The notes under the pieces: model-generated
The model's input: the letters and a program-made list of their open reading frames with translations, nothing else
Database searches by the model: none
Told to the model about the DNA's origin: nothing
Made by a program: the position numbers and the translations under genes
In this document: in pieces, positions 1-7,608 of the stretch
Numbering within the stretch: the stretch's first letter is position 1
How the letters are laid out: the number at the start of each line of letters is the position of its first letter
Source: an uncultured Lachnospiraceae bacterium
Lineage (GTDB): Bacteria; Bacillota_A; Clostridia; Lachnospirales; Lachnospiraceae
Assembly: GCA_902796775.1 (NCBI GenBank)
Contig: CADBQK010000166.1
Coordinates: forward strand, 1 to 17,764
Direction: 5' to 3'
DNA: 17,764 nt

Positions 1-48
1 GCAGCCCCGCTTCTGAGGCACAGGAATACTGTTTTTCCTTCTGAATAA
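1..48 (+). other. possible 3' end of an upstream gene, unresolved
   Basis: Two of the three + frames stay open from the window edge before stopping: frame 1 at 46-48 and frame 3 at 42-44. An intrinsic terminator follows at 89. This fits the last codons of a rightward gene, but 14-15 residues are too few to identify it or even to choose the frame. It is recorded only to explain what the terminator is likely to end. Confidence 0.3.
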
Positions 49-88
49 TGCCTTAGATCTTCTTGAAACAGATTCCAGATATACACAG

Positions 89-122
89 AAAAGTTCCGCT
101 GTTTTTACAGCGGAACTTTTTT
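89..122 (+). terminator. intrinsic (Rho-independent) terminator
   Basis: A 13-bp perfect stem (89-101 with 108-120) closes a 6-nt loop, and the 3' arm runs into a T tract at 117-122. The A-rich 5' arm makes it partly symmetrical, so it could also work leftward. It separates the unseen upstream gene from the signalling island, so the first kinase gene probably needs its own promoter. No convincing one was found in 123-218. Confidence 0.88.
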
Positions 123-218
123 GTGATAATGATAATTGCACTTAAAGCTTTTGTGACTTTCCGGTAGATATTTTCACTTCCATATGGTAAACTTTTATAT
201 TGAAATGCAGCTACAGTC

Positions 219-224
219 AGGAGG
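219..224 (+). promoter_or_regulatory. ribosome-binding site that decides a GTG start
   Basis: A perfect AGGAGG lies 10 nt before GTG at 235. The upstream in-frame ATG at 184 has no Shine-Dalgarno sequence in front of it, and starting there would put this AGGAGG inside the coding region. The GTG is therefore the better start for the first hybrid kinase. Confidence 0.75.
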
Positions 225-234
225 CGGACAGATA

Positions 235-2892
235 GTGAATTACGGTAAGAAAAACAGTACAGCCAGGGTCGTCATCTTTGGCAGCATCATTATAGTATGC
301 ATTCTCGTCCTGGGGACAATCTGGACTGGGCGGAGTGCGAAAGAGGGTACAGATAAAGCTGTACGGACGGTCAGTCTGTTATATTTGAATGAGCTGGCAG
401 GGCGCCGTGAACAGGTCGTGGAGAATAATCTGCAGCACAGGATTACTGATCTGCGCACAGCTGTGGACCTGATGACAGAGGAGGATCTGAGCAGTATTGA
501 GAAGCTGCAGGCTTACCAGGCCCGTATGAAGAGGCTGTATACATTGGAGAAGTTTGCTTTCGTTGATACCCGGGGACAGATCTATACAGCCCTGGGAATG
601 CAGGACAATATCCAGGATTATTCTTTTGATTATCAGACTCTGTCCGAGCCGGAGGTCTCCATATTTAATCTGCATACTGCGGAGAAGAAAGCAGTCATTG
701 CAGTGCCTGTAGACATTCCCTTTGACGGAGACACACTCAAGGTCTGCTTTATGGAAATCAATATGGAGCAGATGCTTGCCGGTGTTACCATGGAATCCGG
801 GCAGAGTGACACCACCTTCTGTAATATTTATACCAGGAATGGAGTCGCCCTTAGCAACACCATTCTCGGTGGTCTTGCTGTGGAAGATAATCTGCTGGAT
901 GCCATGAAAATTGCCGAGTATGAAAAATCATATTCCTTTGAAGGGTTCTTAGAGGATTTTCAGGAAGGCAGAAAGGGCGAAGTATCTTTTACCTATAACG
1001 GCATCCGCGAGACCCTCAGTTATGTGCCGGTCGCCGGCACAGACTGGCAGCTTACCTATCTGGTCCGTGAAAGCATTATCAGTGATAGTATCAGCAGCAT
1101 TTCACAGGGTATTGTCAACCGGAGCATCATCCAGTCACTCCTGACTATCCTGGTACTTCTGGCCATGTTTGCTTTCCTGATCCAGCAGATCCGCAGGAAT
1201 GCAAAACTGCTCCTGGACAGAGAAACCGTACAGGCCCAGATGCGTGGCAAGCAGGAGGAACTGGAGCACAGTATCGCTCTTCAGGAGAAGCTGGAGCAGC
1301 AGAGTCAGGTCCTGAGTGATGCCCTTGAGGCGGCGGAGCAGGCCAACCGGGCAAAGACTGCTTTCCTCTCCAATATGAGTCATGAGATCCGTACCCCGAT
1401 GAATGCCATCATCGGTCTGGATAATATTGCTCTCAATGATCCTGAGACACCGGAAAAAACAAAGGAATATCTGGAAAAGATCGATGCATCGGCAGAGCAT
1501 CTGCTGAACCTGATCAACGATATCCTGGATATGTCCCGTATCGAATCGGGTCGTCTGACCCTGCGCAATGAGCAGTTTTCCTTTTCTGCTTTTCTGGAGG
1601 CGATCAATACCATGTTCAGCAGCCAGTCTGCTGAGAAAGGACTGGATTATCATTGTCATATAACCGGTGAGGTCGAGGATTATTATATCGGTGACAATAT
1701 GAAGCTGCGGCAGGTGCTGATCAATATCCTTGGGAATGCAGTGAAGTTCACACCTGAAGGCGGCAGTATCAGTCTGGATGTTGAGCAGAAAGCCCACTAT
1801 GATGGCAAGAGCACTCTATGCTTTACTGTTACGGATACGGGTATCGGGATGAGTGAAGACTTTCTGCCTCGTATTTTCGATGCTTTTGCGCAGGAAGATT
1901 CCTCCACGACCAGTCAATACGGCAGTTCCGGCCTGGGTCTTGCCATTACCAAAAACATCGTGGAGATGATGAATGGAAGCATTGATGTGCAGAGCCGGAA
2001 AGGGGAGGGATCGACTTTTACGGTGACGGTAACCCTGGCAGACGCTATTAGGAGTGAGACGGAAAAGGATGCTCCCCAGATACGTCCTGAGGATATGACA
2101 GTGCTGATCGTCGATGATGATCCGATCGCCTGTGAGCATGCAAAGCTGGTGCTGGAGAAGGCGGGAATCGCTTCAGAGACAGCATCTTCCGGAGCGGATG
2201 CTGTTGAAATGGTACGACTGCGTCATGCCCGCCGGGCACCATATAACCTGATCCTGGTTGACTGGAAGATGCCGGAGATGGACGGGGTGGAAACGACCCG
2301 CCGGATCCGTTCCATCATCGGTCATGAGTCCGCGATCATCATTCTGACTGCATACCGATGGGATGATATCCTGGAGGAGGCTGTACAGGCAGGAGTTGAC
2401 AGTTTCATTCCGAAGCCGCTTTTTGCCAACGCCGTACTGGAGGAGTTCAGTTCGTCTCTGAAGAAAAAGAACATGATTGCCAGCGGACAGCAGATGAAAG
2501 CGGAGCTCGAAGGCCGCCGGATCCTGCTGGCTGAGGATGTGCCGATCAATGCCGAGATTATGATCATGGTGCTGCAGGCACGCGGAATGGAAGCAGATCT
2601 TGCCGAAAACGGCAGGATCGCCGTGGAAAAATTCAGCGGGCATCCGGCAGGATACTATGACGCGATTCTGATGGATATGCGGATGCCGGAGATGGATGGC
2701 CTGGATGCGACCCGCGCAATCCGTGCGATGGACCGTGAAGATGCCCGTCAGATCCCTGTCATCGCCCTGACAGCTAATGCGTTTGATGAAGATGTGCAGC
2801 GCAGCCTGCAGGCCGGGCTAAATGCGCATCTGAGTAAACCGGTCCAGCCGGAATCCCTTTACGAAACACTGGAAAGCCTGATCAGAGTCTGA
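235..2892 (+). CDS. membrane hybrid sensor histidine kinase (Cache-like sensor, HisKA, HATPase, REC-REC)
   Basis: This is a hybrid two-component kinase of 885 residues counted from GTG 235 (902 from ATG 184). Seen in order: a transmembrane helix near 12-32; an extracytoplasmic domain of about 265 residues whose end (PVAGTDWQLTYLV) resembles double-Cache sensors; a second transmembrane helix near 298-316; a coiled coil; HisKA with H383 in NMSHEIRTPMN; HATPase with N501, DTGIGM and GSSGLGLAI; then two receivers with phospho-acceptors D676 and D814, conserved K727 and K868, and T705 in the first. Both receivers look competent and there is no HPt domain. In this family, ligand binding outside the cell controls autophosphorylation and transfer to the receivers. 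The next gene is a soluble kinase and two c-di-GMP response regulators follow, so c-di-GMP control is the inferred output. The ligand cannot be read from sequence. Confidence 0.93.
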   Translation: MNYGKKNSTARVVIFGSIIIVCILVLGTIWTGRSAKEGTDKAVRTVSLLYLNELAGRREQVVENNLQHRITDLRTAVDLMTEEDLSSIEKLQAYQARMKRLYTLEKFAFVDTRGQIYTALGMQDNIQDYSFDYQTLSEPEVSIFNLHTAEKKAVIAVPVDIPFDGDTLKVCFMEINMEQMLAGVTMESGQSDTTFCNIYTRNGVALSNTILGGLAVEDNLLDAMKIAEYEKSYSFEGFLEDFQEGRKGEVSFTYNGIRETLSYVPVAGTDWQLTYLVRESIISDSISSISQGIVNRSIIQSLLTILVLLAMFAFLIQQIRRNAKLLLDRETVQAQMRGKQEELEHSIALQEKLEQQSQVLSDALEAAEQANRAKTAFLSNMSHEIRTPMNAIIGLDNIALNDPETPEKTKEYLEKIDASAEHLLNLINDILDMSRIESGRLTLRNEQFSFSAFLEAINTMFSSQSAEKGLDYHCHITGEVEDYYIGDNMKLRQVLINILGNAVKFTPEGGSISLDVEQKAHYDGKSTLCFTVTDTGIGMSEDFLPRIFDAFAQEDSSTTSQYGSSGLGLAITKNIVEMMNGSIDVQSRKGEGSTFTVTVTLADAIRSETEKDAPQIRPEDMTVLIVDDDPIACEHAKLVLEKAGIASETASSGADAVEMVRLRHARRAPYNLILVDWKMPEMDGVETTRRIRSIIGHESAIIILTAYRWDDILEEAVQAGVDSFIPKPLFANAVLEEFSSSLKKKNMIASGQQMKAELEGRRILLAEDVPINAEIMIMVLQARGMEADLAENGRIAVEKFSGHPAGYYDAILMDMRMPEMDGLDATRAIRAMDREDARQIPVIALTANAFDEDVQRSLQAGLNAHLSKPVQPESLYETLESLIRV

Positions 2893-3051
2893 TCATACGA
2901 GCTCGGATAAGGGAAGTATGCTGAAAACTGAGTTTTGTTACGTACTAACTGGTGAAACACCGTAACTAAGATCCTTTGTCTGGTCTTTATGAATATACAG
3001 CCAGCATATCTTCATTTCATTCAATCATAGTTGGAAGGACAGCAGGCCATT
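2893..3051 (+). other. gap between kinase genes with small inverted repeats
   Basis: This 159-base gap has no good promoter or T-tailed terminator. It contains AAAACT-G-AGTTTT (2924-2936), a near-palindrome. It also contains GTTAC (2937-2941) and GTAAC (2962-2966) flanking an inner GGTG-aaa-CACC hairpin (2951-2961). These could be operator or RNA-structure elements, but nothing ties them to a known family. Confidence 0.3.
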
Positions 3052-5133
3052 ATGAAAGAAGAAGTATTGAAAGTGTCTCAGTCCAGTGTGGCACAGGCAC
3101 TTGCCGCAGATTATTTCTGTATTTACTATGTCAATGTAAAGAATGGCAAATTTATCGAATACAGTGCTTCCCCGGAATACCGGGAGTTTGGTCTGCCTTC
3201 GATTGGGGATGACATCATCCGCTTTTCCCATGACAATTTTGATGAGATCATCTATCCGGAGGACAGGGAGCTGTTTCTGGAGACATTTACAAAAGAGAAC
3301 ATCGTGGCTGCCCTGGATCATTATGGCACTTTTACGATGACCTTCAGGCTGATGTTCCGAAACGGTACAAAATATGTCCACCTCAAAGCGACCCGTATGA
3401 TCGAAGAGGAAGGGCGTCATCTGGTCATCGGTATCAGCAGTGTAGATGAGCAGATCCGGGCCAAAGAGGATTTTGAAAGGGCACATCATGCCAGTATTAC
3501 CTATTCCCGGGTAGCTCAGGCTCTTGCCGGTGACTATTTCAGCATTTATGTTGTCGATCCTCAGAACGATCATTTTGTCGAATACAGTGCAAATGCACAG
3601 TATGAGGAACTGGGGCTTGAGAAGGAAGGATATGACTTCTTTGAAGTGAGCCGCCGGAATATGGACCGTATTATCTATCCGGGTGACCGGGATCGGTTTA
3701 TGGGTACCTTTACCAAGGAAAAGGTCATGTCAATCCTGGACCGGGACGGAAGTTTTACCATGAAATACCGGCTGATGTTTGACGAAGTGCCGGTGTATGT
3801 CAGTATGAAGGCAACCCTCCTGGATGATAAAGACGGCAGGCATCTGATCATAGGTACCAACAATATTGATGCACAGATGAAGAGGGAGGCTCAGTACCGC
3901 CATCAGGTGGCGGAAGCCAGGACCAATGCGAGGAATGATTTTCTGGCCAACATGTCCCACGATATCCGTACACCTATGAATGCGATCGTTGGCTACACGA
4001 ATATCGCGGGCAGTAACATGGACGATCCCGAAAAGATTAAAGATGCCTTGGAGAAGATTGGTTCTTCCAGTCATTTCCTGCTTTCCCTGATCAATGATAT
4101 TCTGGATATATCCAAAATCGAAAGCGGGAAAATGCAGCTGAACTGCGCCCCCTGCAATCTGAATGATATTTTCCGGAGGATCGAGGACATTACCCAGCTG
4201 CAGGCTATGAGCAAATCACTGAAGATTACTTATAATCTCGACAACGTCCGGCATTACCTGGTAAATGGTGATGAGCTGCGGATCGAGCAGATCCTGATCA
4301 ATATTATCAGCAATGCGATCAAGTATACTCCGGCAGGAAAGGAAGTTGATCTGATTGCCGAGGAGATGCCCGAGCCTCTTCCGGAGCCCGGGAAACATCG
4401 TTACCGCTTTATTATCCGTGATACCGGCATCGGCATCAGTGAGGAGTATCTGCCGCATATTTTTGAAAGTTTTACCAGAGAAGAGAGTACAAAGATCAAC
4501 CGTGTACAGGGGACAGGACTGGGACTTGCCATAACCGCCCGGATCGTAGAGCTGATGGGCGGTACGATCTCGGTCAGGAGCAAGTTCGGGGAAGGATCGG
4601 AGTTTACCGTTGTGCTGGATCTGCCGTCCCTGGAAGAGGAGGAGAATGCGGCAGGGCCTCAGGAAGAAGGGATTGATCTTGCCGGGTGCCGGGTGCTTCT
4701 GGTGGAGGATAATGAGATCAATGCTGAGATCGCTTCGATGATCCTTCAGCAGTATGGGGTAGTCACGGACCGGGCAGCGAACGGACAGGAAGGTCTGGAA
4801 AAAGTCAGGGTTTCCGGGGAAAACCAGGATACAGATTTCAGTACAGACCAGAGGTCCGCCGGCGATGGAGATGCAGGAGCAGGGGCAGAAAAATACGACG
4901 CCGTGCTGATGGATATCCAGATGCCGGTTATGAATGGGTATGAAGCCACTCAGGCAATCCGGGCGCTGACGGGTAAGTATTACCAGACTCTTCCGATCAT
5001 TGCGATGAGTGCCAATGCTTATGACGAGGATGTGCGGGACTGCCTGCAGTCCGGTATGAATGCGCATATCGCCAAACCATTTGATCCCGAAGATCTGGTC
5101 AGGCTCCTTCAACGGTATATACGGGAAGTATGA
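3052..5133 (+). CDS. soluble hybrid histidine kinase with tandem PAS-like domains (PAS-PAS-HisKA-HATPase-REC)
   Basis: This cytoplasmic hybrid kinase has 693 residues from ATG 3052 and no membrane segment. A TTG at 3031 is in frame, but GGAAGGA at 3033-3039 lies downstream of it and upstream of the ATG, so ATG 3052 is preferred. Two homologous PAS-like repeats (about 12-135 and 153-276) share the pattern VAQALAxDYFxIY, EYSA and IIYPxDRxxF. They are followed by HisKA with H303 in NMSHDIRTPMN, HATPase with N421, DTGIGI and GTGLGLA, and a receiver with D553, D621, S653 and K675. The receiver carries an unusual insert of about 28 Gly/Ala/Asp-rich residues (586-613) just before the phospho-acceptor strand. 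There is no HPt. It probably senses an intracellular signal and feeds the same relay as its neighbours. That link is inferred from position. Confidence 0.93.
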   Translation: MKEEVLKVSQSSVAQALAADYFCIYYVNVKNGKFIEYSASPEYREFGLPSIGDDIIRFSHDNFDEIIYPEDRELFLETFTKENIVAALDHYGTFTMTFRLMFRNGTKYVHLKATRMIEEEGRHLVIGISSVDEQIRAKEDFERAHHASITYSRVAQALAGDYFSIYVVDPQNDHFVEYSANAQYEELGLEKEGYDFFEVSRRNMDRIIYPGDRDRFMGTFTKEKVMSILDRDGSFTMKYRLMFDEVPVYVSMKATLLDDKDGRHLIIGTNNIDAQMKREAQYRHQVAEARTNARNDFLANMSHDIRTPMNAIVGYTNIAGSNMDDPEKIKDALEKIGSSSHFLLSLINDILDISKIESGKMQLNCAPCNLNDIFRRIEDITQLQAMSKSLKITYNLDNVRHYLVNGDELRIEQILINIISNAIKYTPAGKEVDLIAEEMPEPLPEPGKHRYRFIIRDTGIGISEEYLPHIFESFTREESTKINRVQGTGLGLAITARIVELMGGTISVRSKFGEGSEFTVVLDLPSLEEEENAAGPQEEGIDLAGCRVLLVEDNEINAEIASMILQQYGVVTDRAANGQEGLEKVRVSGENQDTDFSTDQRSAGDGDAGAGAEKYDAVLMDIQMPVMNGYEATQAIRALTGKYYQTLPIIAMSANAYDEDVRDCLQSGMNAHIAKPFDPEDLVRLLQRYIREV

Positions 5134-5137
5134 ATAA

Positions 5138-5197
5138 AACAGCGAGCCGGGGCTGCATAATCTGTTTGAAACGCTCCAGAGTCTGATCCATCTATGA
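5138..5197 (+). pseudogene. remnant 3' end of a hybrid-kinase receiver domain
   Basis: The frame from 5138 to the TGA at 5195-5197 reads NSEPGLHNLFETLQSLIHL. It closely resembles the last residues of the first kinase (SKPVQPESLYETLESLIRV, ending at 2892), with shared ETL and SLI blocks and a matching stop position. A stop at 5135-5137 lies just upstream in the same frame, and there is no start codon or body. It is best read as the tail of a lost or recombined hybrid-kinase copy sitting directly after the second kinase. Confidence 0.6.
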
Positions 5198-5219
5198 ATA
5201 CTTTCATATCTCTTACACA

Positions 5220-5250
5220 TTGACACATTTATTCACATATATTTGGTAAT
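5220..5250 (+). promoter_or_regulatory. candidate promoter before the first REC-GGDEF-EAL gene
   Basis: A perfect -35 TTGACA (5220-5225) is followed 19 bp later by GGTAAT (5245-5250), a 4/6 match to the -10 box. The spacing is long and the -10 weak, so this is tentative. It lies 110 bases before the gene at 5360 and downstream of both kinase genes, where a promoter for the two response regulators would be expected. Confidence 0.3.
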
Positions 5251-5359
5251 TGCAAAGATCTGCAGCCGGATATCATGTTTCAGTGCAGATTTTATCTAAT
5301 ATGCAGAGCCGGTAATTACCAGGGATATAGAAATAGAAGCTGAAAAGGAGGTTTCGCAC

Positions 5360-7588
5360 ATGCATGAGACACACCCGAAAATACATACCGCAGGCGCGAA
5401 ACGAAGGATCCTGATTATTGAGGATGAACCAATCAATCTGGAAATGCTGCGTTTTATGCTGGAGGATCGTTATGAGATCCTGGCTGCTATGTCCGGCGGA
5501 CAGGGGCTGGATATTCTGCAGAAGGAGGCAGAAACGATCAGTTTGATCCTGCTTGATCTGAATCTGCCGGATATCCACGGTCTGGATGTACTGCGTGAGA
5601 TCAAATCCATATCGGAAAGTACCATTCGTCTGCCGGTCATTGTTATGACTGCAGAGAAAACTGCAGAGGTAGAGAGCCTGACGCTGGGAGCGATCGATTT
5701 TATCCCCAAGCCCTATCCGGCACCTGAAGTAATCCGGGCTCGTATCCAGCGGACGATCGAGCTGTCGGAGGACCGGGATATCATCCGTGCAACAGAGCGC
5801 GACCGGCTGACCGGGTTGTATACCCGCGAGTTTTTTTACCGGTATGCTGCACAGTACGATACGTTTTTCAGGGATGAGGAAATGGATGCCCTGGTGATCG
5901 ATATCAATCATTTCCATATGTTTAATGAGCGCTTTGGCCGGCATAAGGGAGATGAAGCTCTCAGATGTATAGGTAAGAAACTGCTGGAGATACTGGAGGA
6001 TTCGGGAGGGATTGCCTGCCGCAGGGCCGGAGATACATTCCTGGTCTATTGTCCTCACCGGAACGATTATGAGAAGATTTTGGAGCTGGCATCGGCATTG
6101 GATCAGGACGGCAGCAGTAAGGATGACAGCCGGATCCGGCTGCGGATGGGCGTGTACCGCAGTGTAGATAAGTCGATCGATATGGAGCGCCGTTTTGACC
6201 GTGCCAAGATGGCAGCTGACACCGTAAAGGACATCTTTACCGGTGCTGTGGGCATCTATGATAATTCCATGCAGGAGGAAGAGGTCCTGGCTGAGCAGCT
6301 GATCGATGATTTCCATACGGCAATCCGGGAAAAGCAGTTTGTGGTCTACTATCAGCCCAAATTTGCAATTCAGCAAAACGAACCAAGGCTGAGCAGCGCA
6401 GAAGCTCTGATCCGGTGGAAACATCCGAAACTGGGAATGATCAATCCGGGGGTATTTATCCCTCTGTTTGAGAAAAACGGCCTGATCCAGGAGCTGGATA
6501 ACTATGTCTGGGGGGAGGCAGCAGCACAGATCCGGGAATGGAAAGAGCATCTGGGAGTAACACTTCCGGTTTCGGTCAATGTTTCCAGGGTCGATATTTA
6601 TGACCCGCAGTTTGAAGAGAAGCTTCAGGCTTTTGTACGGGACAATGCGCTGGAGTGCAGCGAGGTGTTGCTGGAGATCACAGAGTCAGCCTACGCAGAG
6701 GACTCTGCCCAGATCATCGAAAAAGTCATGCATCTTCGGGAGGACGGTTTCCTGGTCGAGATGGATGATTTCGGCTCCGGTTATTCGTCCCTCAATATGC
6801 TTTCCGTGCTGCCGATCGATGCGCTGAAGCTGGATATGGAGTTTATACGTACAGCCTTCAGAGAGCGAAAGGATACCCGTCTGCTGGAGGCAGTGATCCG
6901 CCTGGCTGATTCCCTTGGTGTACCGACGATTGCGGAGGGTGTGGAAACAGCAGAGCAGATGCTGACTCTCAAAAATATGGGCTGTGATATCGTACAGGGA
7001 TATTTCTTCTCCCGGCCTCTTCCGCCGGAAGAATTTGAGGAGTTTGTGAAAGCAAAGAAAAAGGGAGTTCTCACTCCCAGAAGGCAGGAGAAAAAAATGC
7101 CGCGGGATCAGTTTACCTATGACGCGCTGCATGACCCGATGACCGGACTGTATAATCACAGCGCATTTGAGATCCTCTTTCACGATTCTGACCAGGAGCA
7201 TATTGCGGTGGTGCTTGTCAATGTCGATGATTACGCAGCTGTCAGAGAGACAAAGGGACGCAAGTATGCAGACCAGATGGCTCTGCGGACGGCAGAAGTA
7301 CTGCGTGGGAATTTCCGGTCGGTAGACCATATCTGCCGTCTGAAAGAGGATGAATTTGTCATCATTGTGTCCAGGGTTACTGGTGATATGCACGATCTGG
7401 TTTTCGATAAGGTCAGGCAGGTCAGAGAGATTCTTCAAAGCGGTGAGAATGAGCCGGAGCCGGTGCTTTTAAGTGTCGGGATCGCTTTTTCGGACAGAGA
7501 AAAACCCGGCAGTGATATCTTTGTGGATGCAGATGCTGCTCTGGAGAAGATGATTAGTGAGAAGAAGCATGGATGTGCTGTGTTTTAA
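5360..7588 (+). CDS. response regulator with c-di-GMP phosphodiesterase domain (REC, degenerate GGDEF, EAL, degenerate GGDEF)
   Basis: The gene encodes 742 residues, and AAGGAGG at 5345-5351 sits 8 nt before the ATG. REC (15-135) has E21/D22, phospho-acceptor D66, T97 and K117. The first GGDEF-like domain (138-300) reads AGDTF at 223-227, lacking the GG pair and the catalytic Glu, so synthesis is unlikely. The EAL domain (310-565) keeps E348, N407, E439, D469/D470, K490, E526 and Q546 plus loop DDFGSGYSSL. The spacing matches that of active RocR-type enzymes, so hydrolysis of c-di-GMP to pGpG is predicted. A C-terminal GGDEF-like domain (585-742) reads KEDEF, has N621 in place of the metal-binding Asp, yet keeps the I-site pattern R653-x-x-D656. 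No membrane segment is present. Phosphorylation by one of the upstream kinases probably sets the phosphodiesterase activity (inference). It is a paralog of the next gene, 20 bases downstream, and the two are probably cotranscribed. Confidence 0.93.
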   Translation: MHETHPKIHTAGAKRRILIIEDEPINLEMLRFMLEDRYEILAAMSGGQGLDILQKEAETISLILLDLNLPDIHGLDVLREIKSISESTIRLPVIVMTAEKTAEVESLTLGAIDFIPKPYPAPEVIRARIQRTIELSEDRDIIRATERDRLTGLYTREFFYRYAAQYDTFFRDEEMDALVIDINHFHMFNERFGRHKGDEALRCIGKKLLEILEDSGGIACRRAGDTFLVYCPHRNDYEKILELASALDQDGSSKDDSRIRLRMGVYRSVDKSIDMERRFDRAKMAADTVKDIFTGAVGIYDNSMQEEEVLAEQLIDDFHTAIREKQFVVYYQPKFAIQQNEPRLSSAEALIRWKHPKLGMINPGVFIPLFEKNGLIQELDNYVWGEAAAQIREWKEHLGVTLPVSVNVSRVDIYDPQFEEKLQAFVRDNALECSEVLLEITESAYAEDSAQIIEKVMHLREDGFLVEMDDFGSGYSSLNMLSVLPIDALKLDMEFIRTAFRERKDTRLLEAVIRLADSLGVPTIAEGVETAEQMLTLKNMGCDIVQGYFFSRPLPPEEFEEFVKAKKKGVLTPRRQEKKMPRDQFTYDALHDPMTGLYNHSAFEILFHDSDQEHIAVVLVNVDDYAAVRETKGRKYADQMALRTAEVLRGNFRSVDHICRLKEDEFVIIVSRVTGDMHDLVFDKVRQVREILQSGENEPEPVLLSVGIAFSDREKPGSDIFVDADAALEKMISEKKHGCAVF

Positions 7589-7592
7589 CTGG

Positions 7593-7600
7593 GAGAGGAG
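7593..7600 (+). promoter_or_regulatory. ribosome-binding site that decides the start at 7609
   Basis: GAGAGGAG (7593-7600) sits 8 nt before ATG 7609. The upstream in-frame ATG at 7573 lies inside the end of the preceding gene with no Shine-Dalgarno, and ATG 7601 is out of frame. The start at 7609 is therefore chosen. Confidence 0.75.
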
Positions 7601-7608
7601 ATGAGTCA

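Noticed and set aside
2893..5359. c-di-GMP riboswitch near the signalling genes
   Set aside because: The gaps at 2893-3051 and 5134-5359 were read for the class I (GEMM) core and class II features, and none was seen. By-eye reading cannot exclude a diverged one, but there is no support.
5273..6550. 425-residue open frame on the - strand opposite the first REC-GGDEF-EAL gene
   Set aside because: The + strand protein has clear REC and EAL motifs over the same bases. The antisense translation shows no domain and is a codon-bias shadow. The same holds for the long - strand frames at 4216-5226, 6686-7438, 7639-8577 and 12620-13453.
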